From NCBI GenBank assembly GCA_900539255.1, contig UQBJ01000010.1, positions 1 through 53,684 of the forward strand: a stretch of 53,684 bases of DNA, in the 5' to 3' direction. Made by a program: the position numbers and the translations under genes. Shown piece after piece: positions 16,783-25,821 of the stretch. Source of the stretch: an uncultured Campylobacter sp. (GTDB lineage: Bacteria > Campylobacterota > Campylobacteria > Campylobacterales > Campylobacteraceae). Within the stretch, counting starts at the first letter, position 1, and the number at the start of each line of letters is the position of its first letter. Under the pieces are notes generated by a model. The model worked only from the letters and a program-made list of their open reading frames with translations, had not been told where the DNA came from and did not search any database.

Positions 16783-17985
16783 TTACTCTTTCAAATACTT
16801 TTTGATATTGCGTGCGGCTTGGCGTATGCGGTTTTCATTTTCGATTAAAGCGATGCGCACATACTCATCGCCAGCCTCGCCAAAGCCTATCCCCGGGCTT
16901 ACCGCCACGCTAGCCTTTTGCAAGAGTTGTTTAGAAAATTCAAGGCTTTTTAAATGCGCCTTGCTTGCAGGCAGTTTCGCCCACACAAACATACTTGCGT
17001 TTGGCTTGTTAAGCGTCCAGCCCGCATTGTCAAAGGCATCAAGCAAAATGTCAAGCCTTTTCGCATAAGTTTGCTTTATGTCCTCCACGCACTCTTGCGA
17101 GCCGTTAAGCGCGATGGTTGCAGCCACTTGTATGGGCGTATACATACCATAATCAAACCACGATTTGATTTTTTTAAGTGCGGCGATAAGGCGTTTGTTG
17201 CCCACCATAAAGCCCACGCGCCAGCCCGCCATATTGTAGGACTTTGAAAGCGTGTAGCCCTCCACAGCGACATCTTTTGCGCCCTCCACTTCAAAAATGC
17301 TTGGGGTTTTATACTCATCAAAGCAAAGCTCAGCATAAGCAATGTCTGAGATGATATAAAAGCGTTCTTTTTTTGCCACAGCGATAAGCCTTTCGTAAAA
17401 ACTTTTTTGCACGGTTACGGTTGTGGGATTGTGCGGGAAATTGACGACTAAATACTTGGCGCGTGGGGAGTTTTCGTTTAGAATTTGCTCTAAATTTTGA
17501 AAAAATTTATTCTCATCAAGCTCGAATTTGTCATTGTAATCAAAGGGCATTTTGGCGACATTGCCCCCTGCGATGATGAAGGCTTGCGTGTGTATGGGGT
17601 AAGCAGGCGTTGGCACTATGGCGGTGTCGCCGGGGTTGATGATGGCGCGGGCTAAATTTACAAAGCCTTCTTTGCTGCCCATAGTCGCTACTGCCTCGCT
17701 TTCAGGGTCTAAATCCACGCCGTATTTGCGTTTATACCACTCACAAATAGCAAGGCGGAGCTTGTAAATGCCCGCACTTACCGAGTAACCTGAAGTTTTA
17801 TCCTTGTTTGCGCTCTCGCAAAGCTTGTCTATAATGTGCTGTGGCGTTTTGCCGTCTGGATTGCCCATAGAAAAGTCGATGATATCTTCACCCGCACGGC
17901 GCGCTGCCATTTTAATGGCATTTACCTCAGCAAAGACATAGTTTGGTAGCCTTTCTATCGTGTTAAAGCGGATTTCATCAAACAT
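16783..17985 (-). CDS. alaC: AlaC-type aminotransferase
   Basis: 400 residues, fold-type I PLP enzyme. The N-terminus, RLPNYVFAEVNAIKMAARR then DIIDFSMGNPDG, closely follows E. coli AlaC. The PLP lysine is in SKSYNMAGWRVGF (near residue 240). AlaC-type enzymes interconvert pyruvate and alanine with glutamate; some epsilonproteobacterial relatives are annotated as LL-diaminopimelate aminotransferase, which remains possible. It matches Cj0150c and keeps its upstream C. jejuni neighbours. Confidence 0.85.
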   Translation of the reverse strand: MFDEIRFNTIERLPNYVFAEVNAIKMAARRAGEDIIDFSMGNPDGKTPQHIIDKLCESANKDKTSGYSVSAGIYKLRLAICEWYKRKYGVDLDPESEAVATMGSKEGFVNLARAIINPGDTAIVPTPAYPIHTQAFIIAGGNVAKMPFDYNDKFELDENKFFQNLEQILNENSPRAKYLVVNFPHNPTTVTVQKSFYERLIAVAKKERFYIISDIAYAELCFDEYKTPSIFEVEGAKDVAVEGYTLSKSYNMAGWRVGFMVGNKRLIAALKKIKSWFDYGMYTPIQVAATIALNGSQECVEDIKQTYAKRLDILLDAFDNAGWTLNKPNASMFVWAKLPASKAHLKSLEFSKQLLQKASVAVSPGIGFGEAGDEYVRIALIENENRIRQAARNIKKYLKE

Positions 17986-18150
17986 TTTTACTCCCTTGTT
18001 TTGGCTAAATTTAGCCTTTTGTTTGAATTTAGCGTGAATTTTTGGCTCAATTCAGCCCTTTTGCTTGAATTTCGCGCTGAAATTTAGCCTTTTGCCTTGC
18101 AAAACTCAATCCAAACAAAAATTTAAATTTCGCCTAAATTATGCCTAAAT
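17986..18150. other. RAATTY-dense spacer between alaC and the Cj0151c-like gene
   Basis: No ORF. I counted eight RAATTY hexamers in 18001-18160, arranged as imperfect repeats of GCTAAATTTAGCC / GAATTTAGCG type. The promoter of alaC should lie here but no convincing -10 stands out from the AT repeats. Confidence 0.6.
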
Positions 18151-18966
18151 TTATCTTGTAAGCTCCACTTCAAGCCCGCGCCTTATGTTGTCAAGATTAT
18201 ACGCATCGCCGATGATGACATACACAGCAGCACTTGGCACGGAGGTTGAAACGCGAGTTTGCTTTTTGTCGCTCATTATGCTTTTGAGTAAATTTAGGTT
18301 TTTATCCAAAAAAAACAGCTTTGGAAACCAATTATCAACCGAGCTTGCCCTAGCGTTAAGCGTTTTCGCGCCTTGCACGCTGAAAACATAGTCTTTCATC
18401 GGGCGCGGCAGTTTGGCTGTGTAGTTTATCGCCGCGTAGGCGTTTGTTTTGAGCCTTGCGTTGGCAAAGTCAAGTTGATACTCGTAATCATAGGCGTTTA
18501 AACGGCGGACATTTTTTATCACTACGAAATTTTGCTTTAAAATCGCATAAAAGCTCGCAGGGTCAAGGATATAACGCGAATCCACCTGTATGACATAACG
18601 CTTTGTATCGCTTTTTGCGTCAAATTTTATGGGCGTAAAATACACAAAACCCGCTTGATTTAAGGCTTCGTTGATGAGCTTTACAAACACCACAGCTTCG
18701 CTTTTGCCGACAAAATGCAGCTGCAAGCTCCGTGAGCTGGGCAAGGTGAAATTCACCAAAGCGTTTGTTTTCAGCACGCGCACGATTTCGCTCCAATCTG
18801 CATTGCCCGCTTCATCGACATAGTCCTTGTCCCCAAAAAGCAAGCGCAGTTTGGCATCTTGTGCGCTGTTAGCCACTACATTTCGCGCTAACTCGTAGCT
18901 AGTAAGCGAAAAGGCAAAACTTGCCACAAGGCTCACAAATAAGGCGATTTTAATGATTTTTACCAA
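18151..18966 (-). CDS. Exported protein, Cj0151c-like
   Basis: 271 residues with an N-terminal signal sequence (hydrophobic 5-20, ending SFAFS). The rest is a soluble periplasmic domain with alternating beta and alpha segments and no recognised enzymatic motif. Its start overlaps the end of the upstream RodZ-like membrane protein gene by 7 bases, so the two probably act together at the envelope. In C. jejuni the same pair is Cj0151c/Cj0152c. No function is known to me. Confidence 0.75.
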   Translation of the reverse strand: MVKIIKIALFVSLVASFAFSLTSYELARNVVANSAQDAKLRLLFGDKDYVDEAGNADWSEIVRVLKTNALVNFTLPSSRSLQLHFVGKSEAVVFVKLINEALNQAGFVYFTPIKFDAKSDTKRYVIQVDSRYILDPASFYAILKQNFVVIKNVRRLNAYDYEYQLDFANARLKTNAYAAINYTAKLPRPMKDYVFSVQGAKTLNARASSVDNWFPKLFFLDKNLNLLKSIMSDKKQTRVSTSVPSAAVYVIIGDAYNLDNIRRGLEVELTR

Positions 18967-19964
18967 TCCTTGCCTCCGTTATAGCTTCTAAATTCTTTAT
19001 CGCTGATGGCTTTGATTTTGCCATCTTTTACCAAAAAGCGCTTTGAGCTGCCCGATGGGAAACTTTGCGTTTCGCCTGTTTCATTGACAAGCGTTAAGGC
19101 TGTGCCGCCGATTAAAAGCAGCTGGTCCTTGCTTAAATCTACGCTAAAATTCTCATCAGTTACCACAGATGAATTTGCGCGCGTGGTTAAGTCGATAAAG
19201 CCTACCCAAACCTTGCCGCTCGTTTCAAAAACCGCTTCTTTTTTGTTGCTCGGCGTAGCGTTTAGCAAGGCGTTAAGTCCTTGTGTGGCTTGTGAATTTG
19301 GCTTTTGCTCGGCTGGCTTTTCGTTTAAAGCGGGCTTTTCGTTTTTATCCGTGCTTTTATCCGCCACGCTTGCTGGCTCGTTTTTGCTCGCCGCGGCTAA
19401 ATTTTCAGCCGAATTTGTCGCATTATCCTCAGCCTTTGGCTCTTCATCGGCGCTAAATTCAGCATTTAGCTCGAAAGAACCATTGTTTTCACTCACGCCA
19501 TTTTGCACTTCTTGTATGTCTTGCTGCATACTCACGCTCACATTTGTGTCTGATTCTTGGACAAAGGCTTTAAACAAATCATAAGCCCACACAAGATAAA
19601 TAATCGCCCCCGCCACAAGCACGATTAAAGCCCACAGCCACCAAGTCGAGCTTTCTTTGCCATACTGCTCGACATTTGTAACGATTTTGCTTTCAGCATT
19701 TCGCGGTGGCGGTGTTTGGGGCTTTGGGCTTTCTTTTTTTTCTTCTTTTTTCACTTCATCTTTATGAAAAAAGGCTTCATACTCAGCAAAAAATGCGTCC
19801 ATATCTAAGTCGTATTCTCTTTTGAGTATCTTAAAAAAGCCCTTGACATTGAATTTTGAAAGCTCTTTAAAGTCTTTTGCCAGCAAAGCTTCAAAAAATT
19901 CAGGCTCTATACGCGTTCGTTCGGCTACTTCTTTGAAGTCCAAATCTTCTAATCTCTTACTCAT
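18960..19964 (-). CDS. Single-pass membrane protein with cytoplasmic helical domain, Cj0152c-like
   Basis: 334 residues. N-terminal 1-65 looks like the HTH_25 domain of RodZ (VAERTRIEPEFFEALLAKDF). A charged linker follows, then one membrane helix (about 109-130, WWLWALIVLVAGAIIYLVWA), then an Ala/Asn/Glu/Lys/Pro-rich periplasmic linker (about 160-230) and a C-terminal beta-rich domain. This is the topology of RodZ, which links MreB to the wall machinery, but the match is too loose to name it. It overlaps the upstream SpoU methylase by 8 bases. Confidence 0.72.
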   Translation of the reverse strand: MSKRLEDLDFKEVAERTRIEPEFFEALLAKDFKELSKFNVKGFFKILKREYDLDMDAFFAEYEAFFHKDEVKKEEKKESPKPQTPPPRNAESKIVTNVEQYGKESSTWWLWALIVLVAGAIIYLVWAYDLFKAFVQESDTNVSVSMQQDIQEVQNGVSENNGSFELNAEFSADEEPKAEDNATNSAENLAAASKNEPASVADKSTDKNEKPALNEKPAEQKPNSQATQGLNALLNATPSNKKEAVFETSGKVWVGFIDLTTRANSSVVTDENFSVDLSKDQLLLIGGTALTLVNETGETQSFPSGSSKRFLVKDGKIKAISDKEFRSYNGGKDW

Positions 19965-20637
19965 TTACCATCCTATCACAAAGTATCGCAAAGGCAGCAC
20001 TGACATTCAGGCTGTCAAAGTCGTTTTTCATCTTAATGCCTACGCACTCATCGCATTTAGCGATGATTTTTTGCGGCAAGCCAAAGCCCTCGCTTCCCAT
20101 TATCAAAAGCTTTTTGCCTTTGAAATTTAGCTCACTCGGGCTTTTGCCGCCTTTTGCGCTAGCATACAAACCAAATCCAAGCTGTTTTAGCTCATTGAGC
20201 GCCGCGAAAATGTCTTGACACAAGCAAATTTTCATATCAAGCACCGCGCCGCTACTTGCCCTAACAACGCCTTCCATCATCACGCTTTTAGCCACGATGA
20301 TAAGGCTGTTTGCGCCCAAAGCATAAGCCGTGCGAGCTATCGCGCCTATGTTTCCCACATCGCTAATGCCATAAAGCAAAACGATGAATTCATCTTGCTT
20401 TAACTCATCAAAGGGGCTAAATTCAAAGCCCTTTATGTCAAGCAAAAAGCCTTGATGATTGCCCCCACGCGCTAAGGCTTGGGCTGCTTTAAAGTCCAGC
20501 TTTTTAACTTTAAAACCGCTTTTGGCAATTATAGCAAAACTTTGTTTATCAACTTCCTTTGCAAGATAAATTTCTTTGATTAAATGCTTATGCCTTGCTA
20601 AAATGTAAAAAAAAACCTGTTTGCCAAAAACAATCAT
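19957..20637 (-). CDS. SpoU/TrmH-family RNA 2'-O-methyltransferase
   Basis: 226 residues. The SPOUT signatures are present: motif 1 with NIGAIARTAYALG, motif 2 GSEGFGLP and motif 3 SLNVSAAFAILCDR. The N-terminal substrate-binding part is short, as in RlmB-type enzymes, which methylate G2251 of 23S rRNA, but the exact target is not proved by sequence. It corresponds to Cj0153c. A run of nine A (20607-20615) lies near the start codon on the plus strand, T9 in the coding strand. Confidence 0.85.
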   Translation of the reverse strand: MIVFGKQVFFYILARHKHLIKEIYLAKEVDKQSFAIIAKSGFKVKKLDFKAAQALARGGNHQGFLLDIKGFEFSPFDELKQDEFIVLLYGISDVGNIGAIARTAYALGANSLIIVAKSVMMEGVVRASSGAVLDMKICLCQDIFAALNELKQLGFGLYASAKGGKSPSELNFKGKKLLIMGSEGFGLPQKIIAKCDECVGIKMKNDFDSLNVSAAFAILCDRMVNE

Positions 20638-20645
20638 AATAATAC

Positions 20646-21482
20646 CTAAATTTCACTTAAAAGTTGATGATAAATTTCTTTTGTTTGTTTTGTTTCAAAT
20701 TTCGCTAAAAGTTTCGCCTTGTCTTTCGTGCCTAAATTTAGAGCCATTATCTCGTCCTTGCTTAAAAAAATGCCCTTTTTTTCGCCTGCTTTTTCACTCT
20801 CTTTTTCGCCCGCTACAACAAGCACCCATTCTCCGTTTAAATTCTCGTTTTCAAGGGCTTTGGCAAGGGTTTTTGCCTCGCCTTTAAATTTTTTTTCAAA
20901 TTTTTTTGAAATTTCTTTTATCGCAAAAAGCTCTCTTTGCGGACAAAGCCTTGCAAGCTCGCTCACAAGGGCTAAAATGCGCTTTGGCGACTCGTAAATC
21001 ACGCTGACATAGGCATTTGAAAGCACTTTTTCAATGTCTTTTTGCCTTTCTCTGCCCTTGTTGCTTAAAAAACCAAAAAAGGTAAATTCTTTCTCACAAA
21101 GCCCGCTTGCCGCCACAGCCACTAAGGCAGCATTTGCTCCGCTTAACACCTCATAAGCAATGCCATTTTCTTGCGCAAAACGCACAAGCAAAACACCTGG
21201 GTCGCTGATACAGGGCATTCCCGCATCGCTAAGATAGGCGACATTTTCATCAAAAATGCTCTTATCTAAACTTGCTAAAACTTCTTTTTCATTGTGAGAA
21301 TGCAAGGACAAAACGCGCTTTGGAGCGATTTTAGTGCCAAATTTAGCATTTAAAAGCGCAAACAAAGACTTGCAAACCCTTGTGTCCTCGCAAAGCACAC
21401 TCTCGCACTCGCCCAAAATCCGCAACGCTCGCTGTGAAATGTCGTTAAGATTGCCTATGGGCGTAGGGATAAAATAAAGCAT
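20646..21482 (-). CDS. rsmI: 16S rRNA C1402 2'-O-methyltransferase RsmI
   Basis: 278 residues of the tetrapyrrole-methylase fold. Signatures include FIPTPIGNLNDISQRA at the N-terminus, CEDTR, and LSDAGMPCISDPG in the middle. RsmI methylates the ribose of C1402 in the decoding centre of the 30S subunit. It lies 13 bases downstream of rpmE, the same order as Cj0154c and Cj0155c in C. jejuni. Confidence 0.95.
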   Translation of the reverse strand: MLYFIPTPIGNLNDISQRALRILGECESVLCEDTRVCKSLFALLNAKFGTKIAPKRVLSLHSHNEKEVLASLDKSIFDENVAYLSDAGMPCISDPGVLLVRFAQENGIAYEVLSGANAALVAVAASGLCEKEFTFFGFLSNKGRERQKDIEKVLSNAYVSVIYESPKRILALVSELARLCPQRELFAIKEISKKFEKKFKGEAKTLAKALENENLNGEWVLVVAGEKESEKAGEKKGIFLSKDEIMALNLGTKDKAKLLAKFETKQTKEIYHQLLSEI

Positions 21483-21495
21483 TGCTTTAAAATGC

Positions 21496-21696
21496 TTAAT
21501 TCATCGCGTATTTTTTCTTAAATTTCTCCACACGCCCCGCTGAATCCACGATTTTCTCACTACCTGTAAAGAAAGGATGGCAGTTTGAGCAAATATCTAC
21601 TTTCAGCTCAGCCTTGTTAGACCTTGTAGTAAAGGTGTTTCCGCAAGCACAACTTACCTTGCACTCCACAAATTCAGGGTGAATTTCTTTTTTCAT
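21496..21696 (-). CDS. rpmE: 50S ribosomal protein L31, zinc-binding form
   Basis: 66 residues with the four zinc-ligand cysteines of the C+ type: CACGNTF and CSNCHPF. The full Cys pattern suggests this is the zinc-replete paralogue. It begins the rpmE-rsmI operon. In C. jejuni the next upstream gene is an RsmE homologue; here an unrelated methyltransferase follows instead. Confidence 0.97.
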   Translation of the reverse strand: MKKEIHPEFVECKVSCACGNTFTTRSNKAELKVDICSNCHPFFTGSEKIVDSAGRVEKFKKKYAMN

Positions 21697-21806
21697 CTTT
21701 TATCCTTATTCGTTTTTTTGGGATTTTTCGCCAAAAATAAAGCGCAATTATACACTATTTAAGATAAAAAAAAGATAAAATTTCACAATTTTAGTAAAAT
21801 TTAAAT

Positions 21807-22535
21807 TCAAAACACCAAAAGTTTGATTTTGGATTTTACCGTTTCTTTGATGGTGTCGCCTTTAATCAAGCCTTCAAGCTCACTTGCGCTAGGCTCGACC
21901 CCAGCCATATTTAAGTGCCACAAGGCGTTTTCTATGGCTATTTGACGGGGCTTTTCGCTTGTCCTTGTCTCGCTAAATACTTCTTTTTGGTATGTTATGC
22001 CATTTTTTTGCAAAAAAGTCTCTATGTCATCGTCATTAAAGCACTTTTGCTTTGCGTTAAATGCCTTAAAAATGGGCGCAAGCAAATCGCTTTGACGATA
22101 CTCTTCCCAACCCAAATACACTCTACACGGCGCAAGTGCCATAAAAGCCCTATAATCAGCGATTTGATTGAGCGCGGGCGACATTGAAGAAAAGGCTAAA
22201 TCGAATTTTTCGCTTGTTTTGGTGTAAAAGTCCGCAAAATTTGAATTTATCAAGCAGATGTTGCCTAAATTTAACGCCTTTGCGTCTTCTTGCAAAATTT
22301 CAAGCATACCAGCTGAGCTGTCAAGTGCGCTTATTTGGCTTGCTTTTTGAGCTAAATGCAAGGTCCAAACGCCCGTGCCACAGCCTATATCGATGATTTT
22401 TTTGCCACTAAACTCCACGCCCCAAGCCTTACACGCCTTAAAAGCATTTGTTTGTATGGTGCTTAACTGCTCGCTGTATCGCGGAAAGGTTTTGGATTTT
22501 TGCTCCCACAACTGCGCTTTTTTATCGCTCATCAT
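21807..22535 (-). CDS. Class I SAM-dependent methyltransferase, substrate unknown
   Basis: 242 residues with motif I IDIGCGTGVWTLHLA (near 50) and an acidic motif II, SALDSSAGML. Post-motif FDLAFSSMSPALNQ resembles small-molecule methyltransferases more than rRNA ones. The C-terminal region (KPRQIAIENALWHLN) is of a type often annotated in anaerobes but unnamed. It lies 110 bases upstream of rpmE, on the same strand, with an AT-rich gap. Start could be either of the first two Met codons. Confidence 0.8.
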   Translation of the reverse strand: MMSDKKAQLWEQKSKTFPRYSEQLSTIQTNAFKACKAWGVEFSGKKIIDIGCGTGVWTLHLAQKASQISALDSSAGMLEILQEDAKALNLGNICLINSNFADFYTKTSEKFDLAFSSMSPALNQIADYRAFMALAPCRVYLGWEEYRQSDLLAPIFKAFNAKQKCFNDDDIETFLQKNGITYQKEVFSETRTSEKPRQIAIENALWHLNMAGVEPSASELEGLIKGDTIKETVKSKIKLLVF

Positions 22536-22577
22536 TTGCCCTTTTTGCTAAAATTATAACCAAAATTTCTCAAATTT

Positions 22578-22587
22578 ATGCTACAAT
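22578..22587 (+). promoter_or_regulatory. Extended -10 promoter for the 22618 gene and rsmD
   Basis: TATGCTACAAT gives TACAAT at 22582-22587 preceded by TGC. It lies 31 bases before the first ATG of the two-gene unit. Confidence 0.55.
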
Positions 22588-22617
22588 TTTTCTTTAAATT
22601 TACCAAAAAGCAAAGCG

Positions 22618-23004
22618 ATGAAAATAGCATTAGAATGCAAAGACATTATCCTAGAACGAGCCTTGCAGCTCTTTTTGAAAGAACATTTAAGCCGCAAAAA
22701 AGACTGCGATTTTTTGATTTGCGATGAAAAAGTGGAGTTTGAAAAGCCCCAATTTCTCATATCCAAACGCTCATCACAGCTTGCCGTGCCTTTCAGCAAA
22801 GCTCAGCTTTTGCAGGCTTTAAGCGAGTTTAACAGTGCCTTGCAAAGGCTTGCCGAGCAAATCGCTGATGAAAAAATCAAGGCTTTGGAGGACAAAATCG
22901 AAATAATGGCTGAGGAATTTCGCCAGCAGTATCAAAGCGACATTGACGAAGCTATCGGCGTTTTAAAAGATAAACTCATCAAAATCATCAATGAAAAACG
23001 CTAG
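22618..23004 (+). CDS. Hypothetical coiled-coil protein upstream of rsmD
   Basis: 128 residues, not recognised. The N-terminal half is a small alpha/beta unit, LECKDIILERALQLFLKEHL then DCDFLICDEKVEF; the pattern is reminiscent of a degenerate receiver-like fold. The C-terminal half (about 60-128) is a continuous amphipathic helix rich in Glu, Lys and Gln, probably a coiled coil. It overlaps rsmD by 14 bases, so the two are coupled. No signal or membrane segment. Confidence 0.7.
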   Translation: MKIALECKDIILERALQLFLKEHLSRKKDCDFLICDEKVEFEKPQFLISKRSSQLAVPFSKAQLLQALSEFNSALQRLAEQIADEKIKALEDKIEIMAEEFRQQYQSDIDEAIGVLKDKLIKIINEKR

Positions 23005-23731
23005 TTTTGTTCGTGTCGAAAGTGGCAAATTCAAGGGTAAAAGGCTGTTTTTGCCAAGCTTTGCCACGACAAGAAGCACTAAAAGCAGAGTCAAAGCCTG
23101 TGTTTTTAATACTTTGCGCGCCGAGCTTGCGGACAAAGTCTTTGTAGAAGTCTTTGGAGGCAGCGGTGCGATGGCTTTTGAAGCGTTAAGCAACTATGCT
23201 TTGGGCGTTGTGATAGTAGAAAAGGACAAAAACGCCTATAAAATCGCTTGCCAAAACGCCACCTTGCTTTTAAACTCCGCAAATTCGCTAAATTCAAGTG
23301 AAAATTCTCTTTTAAAGGACGAAAATTCAGCAAATTCAAATGCAAATTCGTCTTTAAGAGATGAAAATTCAGCAAATTTACCAAAAAACGCGCTAAATTC
23401 AAGCCCAAACTATGAATTTACGAGCTTTGCGGCGCAAAAAGTGCGACTTTATCAAGGCGACAGCTTTGAGCTTTTGCCGAGCATTTTAGAGCAAATACCA
23501 CGACAAACGCCCATTATTGCTTATTTTGACCCGCCTTTTCATCACAGAAAGGGCTTTTTAGACATTTATGAGCGAGTTTTCAAGCTCATCAACTCTTTAA
23601 AAGGCTTGAATTTAGAGCTTTTCATCATAGAACACAGCTCACAAATGCCTATGCCACAAGCAATCAGCCTTTTTAAACTCCACAAAGAAAAGAAATTTGG
23701 CAACACGGCATTAAGTTTTTACCGCTTATAA
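22991..23731 (+). CDS. rsmD: 16S rRNA G966 N2-methyltransferase RsmD, with a low-complexity insert
   Basis: 246 residues. RsmD features: GKFKGKRL, RSTKSRVKACVFNTL, motif I FVEVFGGSGAMAFEAL, and the catalytic motif IV FDPPFHH. It methylates G966 near the P site of 30S subunits. Family members are usually about 185-200 residues. The excess is an Asn/Ser/Leu-rich insert at about residues 94-140, between motifs II and III. It is encoded by an imperfect repeat with ten RAATTY sites in 139 bases (23281-23419). The flanking catalytic residues are intact, so the enzyme is likely functional. Confidence 0.9.
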   Translation: MKNASFVRVESGKFKGKRLFLPSFATTRSTKSRVKACVFNTLRAELADKVFVEVFGGSGAMAFEALSNYALGVVIVEKDKNAYKIACQNATLLLNSANSLNSSENSLLKDENSANSNANSSLRDENSANLPKNALNSSPNYEFTSFAAQKVRLYQGDSFELLPSILEQIPRQTPIIAYFDPPFHHRKGFLDIYERVFKLINSLKGLNLELFIIEHSSQMPMPQAISLFKLHKEKKFGNTALSFYRL

Positions 23732-23822
23732 AATGCGTGAAAAATTTAGCTCAAATTCTCAAAACTCAACTTAAATTCAGCTTTTTAGTGTAAAATTACA
23801 TTATCAATTTGCAAGGATTTTG

Positions 23823-24803
23823 ATGAAACGCAGTTTAGCCGAGTGGAGCGAACAAGAGCTTTTAATGCTTGCTTTGCCCCACGAAAATACCGACTGGAAG
23901 CCTTATTTGAGCGAGATTTTAGACACTTATGAAAATTTTGTAAGCGCGGCGAGTGCCTTTGAGAAAGTCTTGCTCATCGCGCCTGATGAGACGCATTTTA
24001 AGCAAAGATTTGCCAAATTTAAAAACACCGAATTTTTCAAATGCCCTACAAATGACACTTGGATAAGGGATTTTGGGGCGATTGACATTTGGGAAAACGA
24101 CAAACTAACGAGCCTTGATTTTACCTTTAACGCGTGGGGTGGGAAATTTCAAAGCGATTTGGATAATGGCGTAAATTTAAGGCTTTTTAGCGAGTATTTT
24201 AAGACGAATTTACAAGAAAGCTCTCTCATTTTGGAGGGCGGAAGCGTTGAATTTAACGGCGAAGGCGTTATGCTAACTACTACAAAGTGCCTACTTAACG
24301 CTAATCGCAACGCACATTTAAGCAAAAGCGAGCTAGAAAGGCATTTAAAAGAGCTTTTTGGCTTGCAAAGCATTATTTGGCTGGAAAATGGCTTTATTAA
24401 AGGCGATGACACCGACAGCCATATCGACACTTTGGCAAGATTTATCAGCCCAAACACCATAGCTTACAGCATTTGCGAGGACGAAAAGGACGAGCATTTT
24501 GCCCCGCTGCAAGCGATGAAAAAAGAGCTTGAAAAAACGCCTTTTGAGCTTGTTGGGCTACCCCTACCAAAGCCTAAATTTTACGGCTCAAAAAGGCTTG
24601 CGGCGACTTATGCAAACTTTGTTTTCATAAACGGCGCGCTCATCGTGCCTACATACAACGATGAAAACGATGAAAAGGTGTGCGAGATTTTAGCCTATGC
24701 CTTGCCAAAGCGCGAGATTGTGCCTGTGCGTGCGGAGGTGTTTTTGCGGCAAAATGGCTCTTTGCACTGTGCTTGTCAAAACCGCTTTAAGGGCACAAGA
24801 TGA
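23823..24803 (+). CDS. aguA: Agmatine deiminase (peptidyl-arginine deiminase family)
   Basis: 326 residues from the ATG at 23823; AAGGA lies upstream and an in-frame TTG at 23820 is not preferred. It converts agmatine to N-carbamoylputrescine. Guanidino-modifying-enzyme residues are visible: NDTWIRDFG near residue 78, LEGGSVEFNG near 138, and a C-terminal active-site Cys in LHCACQNR. The gene pairs with aguB two genes downstream to make putrescine. In C. jejuni the order Cj0949c-Cj0948c-Cj0947c is the same. Confidence 0.92.
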   Translation: MKRSLAEWSEQELLMLALPHENTDWKPYLSEILDTYENFVSAASAFEKVLLIAPDETHFKQRFAKFKNTEFFKCPTNDTWIRDFGAIDIWENDKLTSLDFTFNAWGGKFQSDLDNGVNLRLFSEYFKTNLQESSLILEGGSVEFNGEGVMLTTTKCLLNANRNAHLSKSELERHLKELFGLQSIIWLENGFIKGDDTDSHIDTLARFISPNTIAYSICEDEKDEHFAPLQAMKKELEKTPFELVGLPLPKPKFYGSKRLAATYANFVFINGALIVPTYNDENDEKVCEILAYALPKREIVPVRAEVFLRQNGSLHCACQNRFKGTR

Positions 24804-24909
24804 GTAAAAATTTTGTTTTAAATTCAGCCTTAAATTCGGCAAAAATAGACACAAATTTGATTTTAAATTTAACCTTGAATTTAGCAAATTCATCAAAAAG
24901 GAAGCGAAA

Positions 24910-25821
24910 ATGAACGCAGATTCAACCCTTGATTTAAGCAAAAGCGCAAAAAAAGCCACGCTGATTGCCAGCCTTTGTGCCTTTGGCTTGGCAAGCGTGA
25001 AATTTGTCGTAGGGCTTATAAGTGGCAGCGTGGCGGTGCTTTCATCGGCTCTTGACTCGCTGATGGACTTTGTCATCTCTATCCTAAACTTTTTTGCGCT
25101 CAAAAAATCCGCTCGCAAGGGCAATGCGGAGTATAATTTTGGCTTTGACAAAATCGAAGCTTTAATGGGCTTGCTTGAAGCCCTATTTATCGGGGCTATG
25201 GCGGTTTTTATCTTTTATGAGGGCGTGCGCAAACTTTATGCTGGCGAGGGCGTTAAGGACTTGAATTTAAGCCTTGCGGTAATGCTTTTGGCGATGATTG
25301 TAACGCTTTTTCTCACGCTTTTTCTCACAAAGGTGGCTAAAAAAACCAAGTCGCTCATCGTGGAGGCTGATTGCTTGCACTATAAGACGGATTTTTTGAC
25401 AAATCTTGCCACCTTGCTCGCGCTTTTGCTTTTGTATTTTACGAGCTGGCACTTTATAGATGGGCTTTTTGGCGTTATCATCAGCTTTTACATACTCTTT
25501 TCAGCGCTTAAAATCGCTAAAAAAAGCGTGGAAATGCTTATGGATAAGGCACTTGATGAAAGGGTTGTTGAGCGCATAAAAGAGCTTATCAACCAAAATG
25601 CTGAGGTAGTGAGCTTTCACGAGCTGAAAACGCGCCTTAGCCCAAATGTGAGCTATATAAGCGTTCATTTGGTGTTTTGCCCGCTCATTTCGCTAATGCA
25701 AGCCCACAAAATCGGCGATGAAATTGAAGACAAAATAAAGGCTGAATTCAAAGAGCAAAAATTCAACATTCAAATTCATCTTGACCCCTACGATGACTCC
25801 ACCACAAAGGATATACAATGA
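24910..25821 (+). CDS. FieF-like cation diffusion facilitator
   Basis: 303 residues with six predicted membrane helices and a cytoplasmic C-terminal domain. The transport-site residues are legible: SALDSLMDF in helix II and EADCLHYKTDF in helix V, giving the D-D/H-D tetrad of zinc and ferrous iron exporters. The C-terminal segment has several His (FHELKTRLS, IQIHLDP). It sits inside the aguA-aguB cluster. Whether that means a link to polyamine metabolism or just conserved gene order is not known. AAGGAAG precedes the ATG. Confidence 0.88.
   Translation: MNADSTLDLSKSAKKATLIASLCAFGLASVKFVVGLISGSVAVLSSALDSLMDFVISILNFFALKKSARKGNAEYNFGFDKIEALMGLLEALFIGAMAVFIFYEGVRKLYAGEGVKDLNLSLAVMLLAMIVTLFLTLFLTKVAKKTKSLIVEADCLHYKTDFLTNLATLLALLLLYFTSWHFIDGLFGVIISFYILFSALKIAKKSVEMLMDKALDERVVERIKELINQNAEVVSFHELKTRLSPNVSYISVHLVFCPLISLMQAHKIGDEIEDKIKAEFKEQKFNIQIHLDPYDDSTTKDIQ

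Noticed and set aside
19006..19584. 192-residue plus-strand ORF opposite the Cj0152c-like gene
   Set aside because: It mirrors the low-complexity Ala/Asn/Lys linker of the gene on the other strand; no start signal.
20607..20615. Nine-A run near the start of the SpoU methylase as a phase switch
   Set aside because: A runs of this length are common in this genome and slip less than G runs; the gene is a housekeeping RNA methylase.
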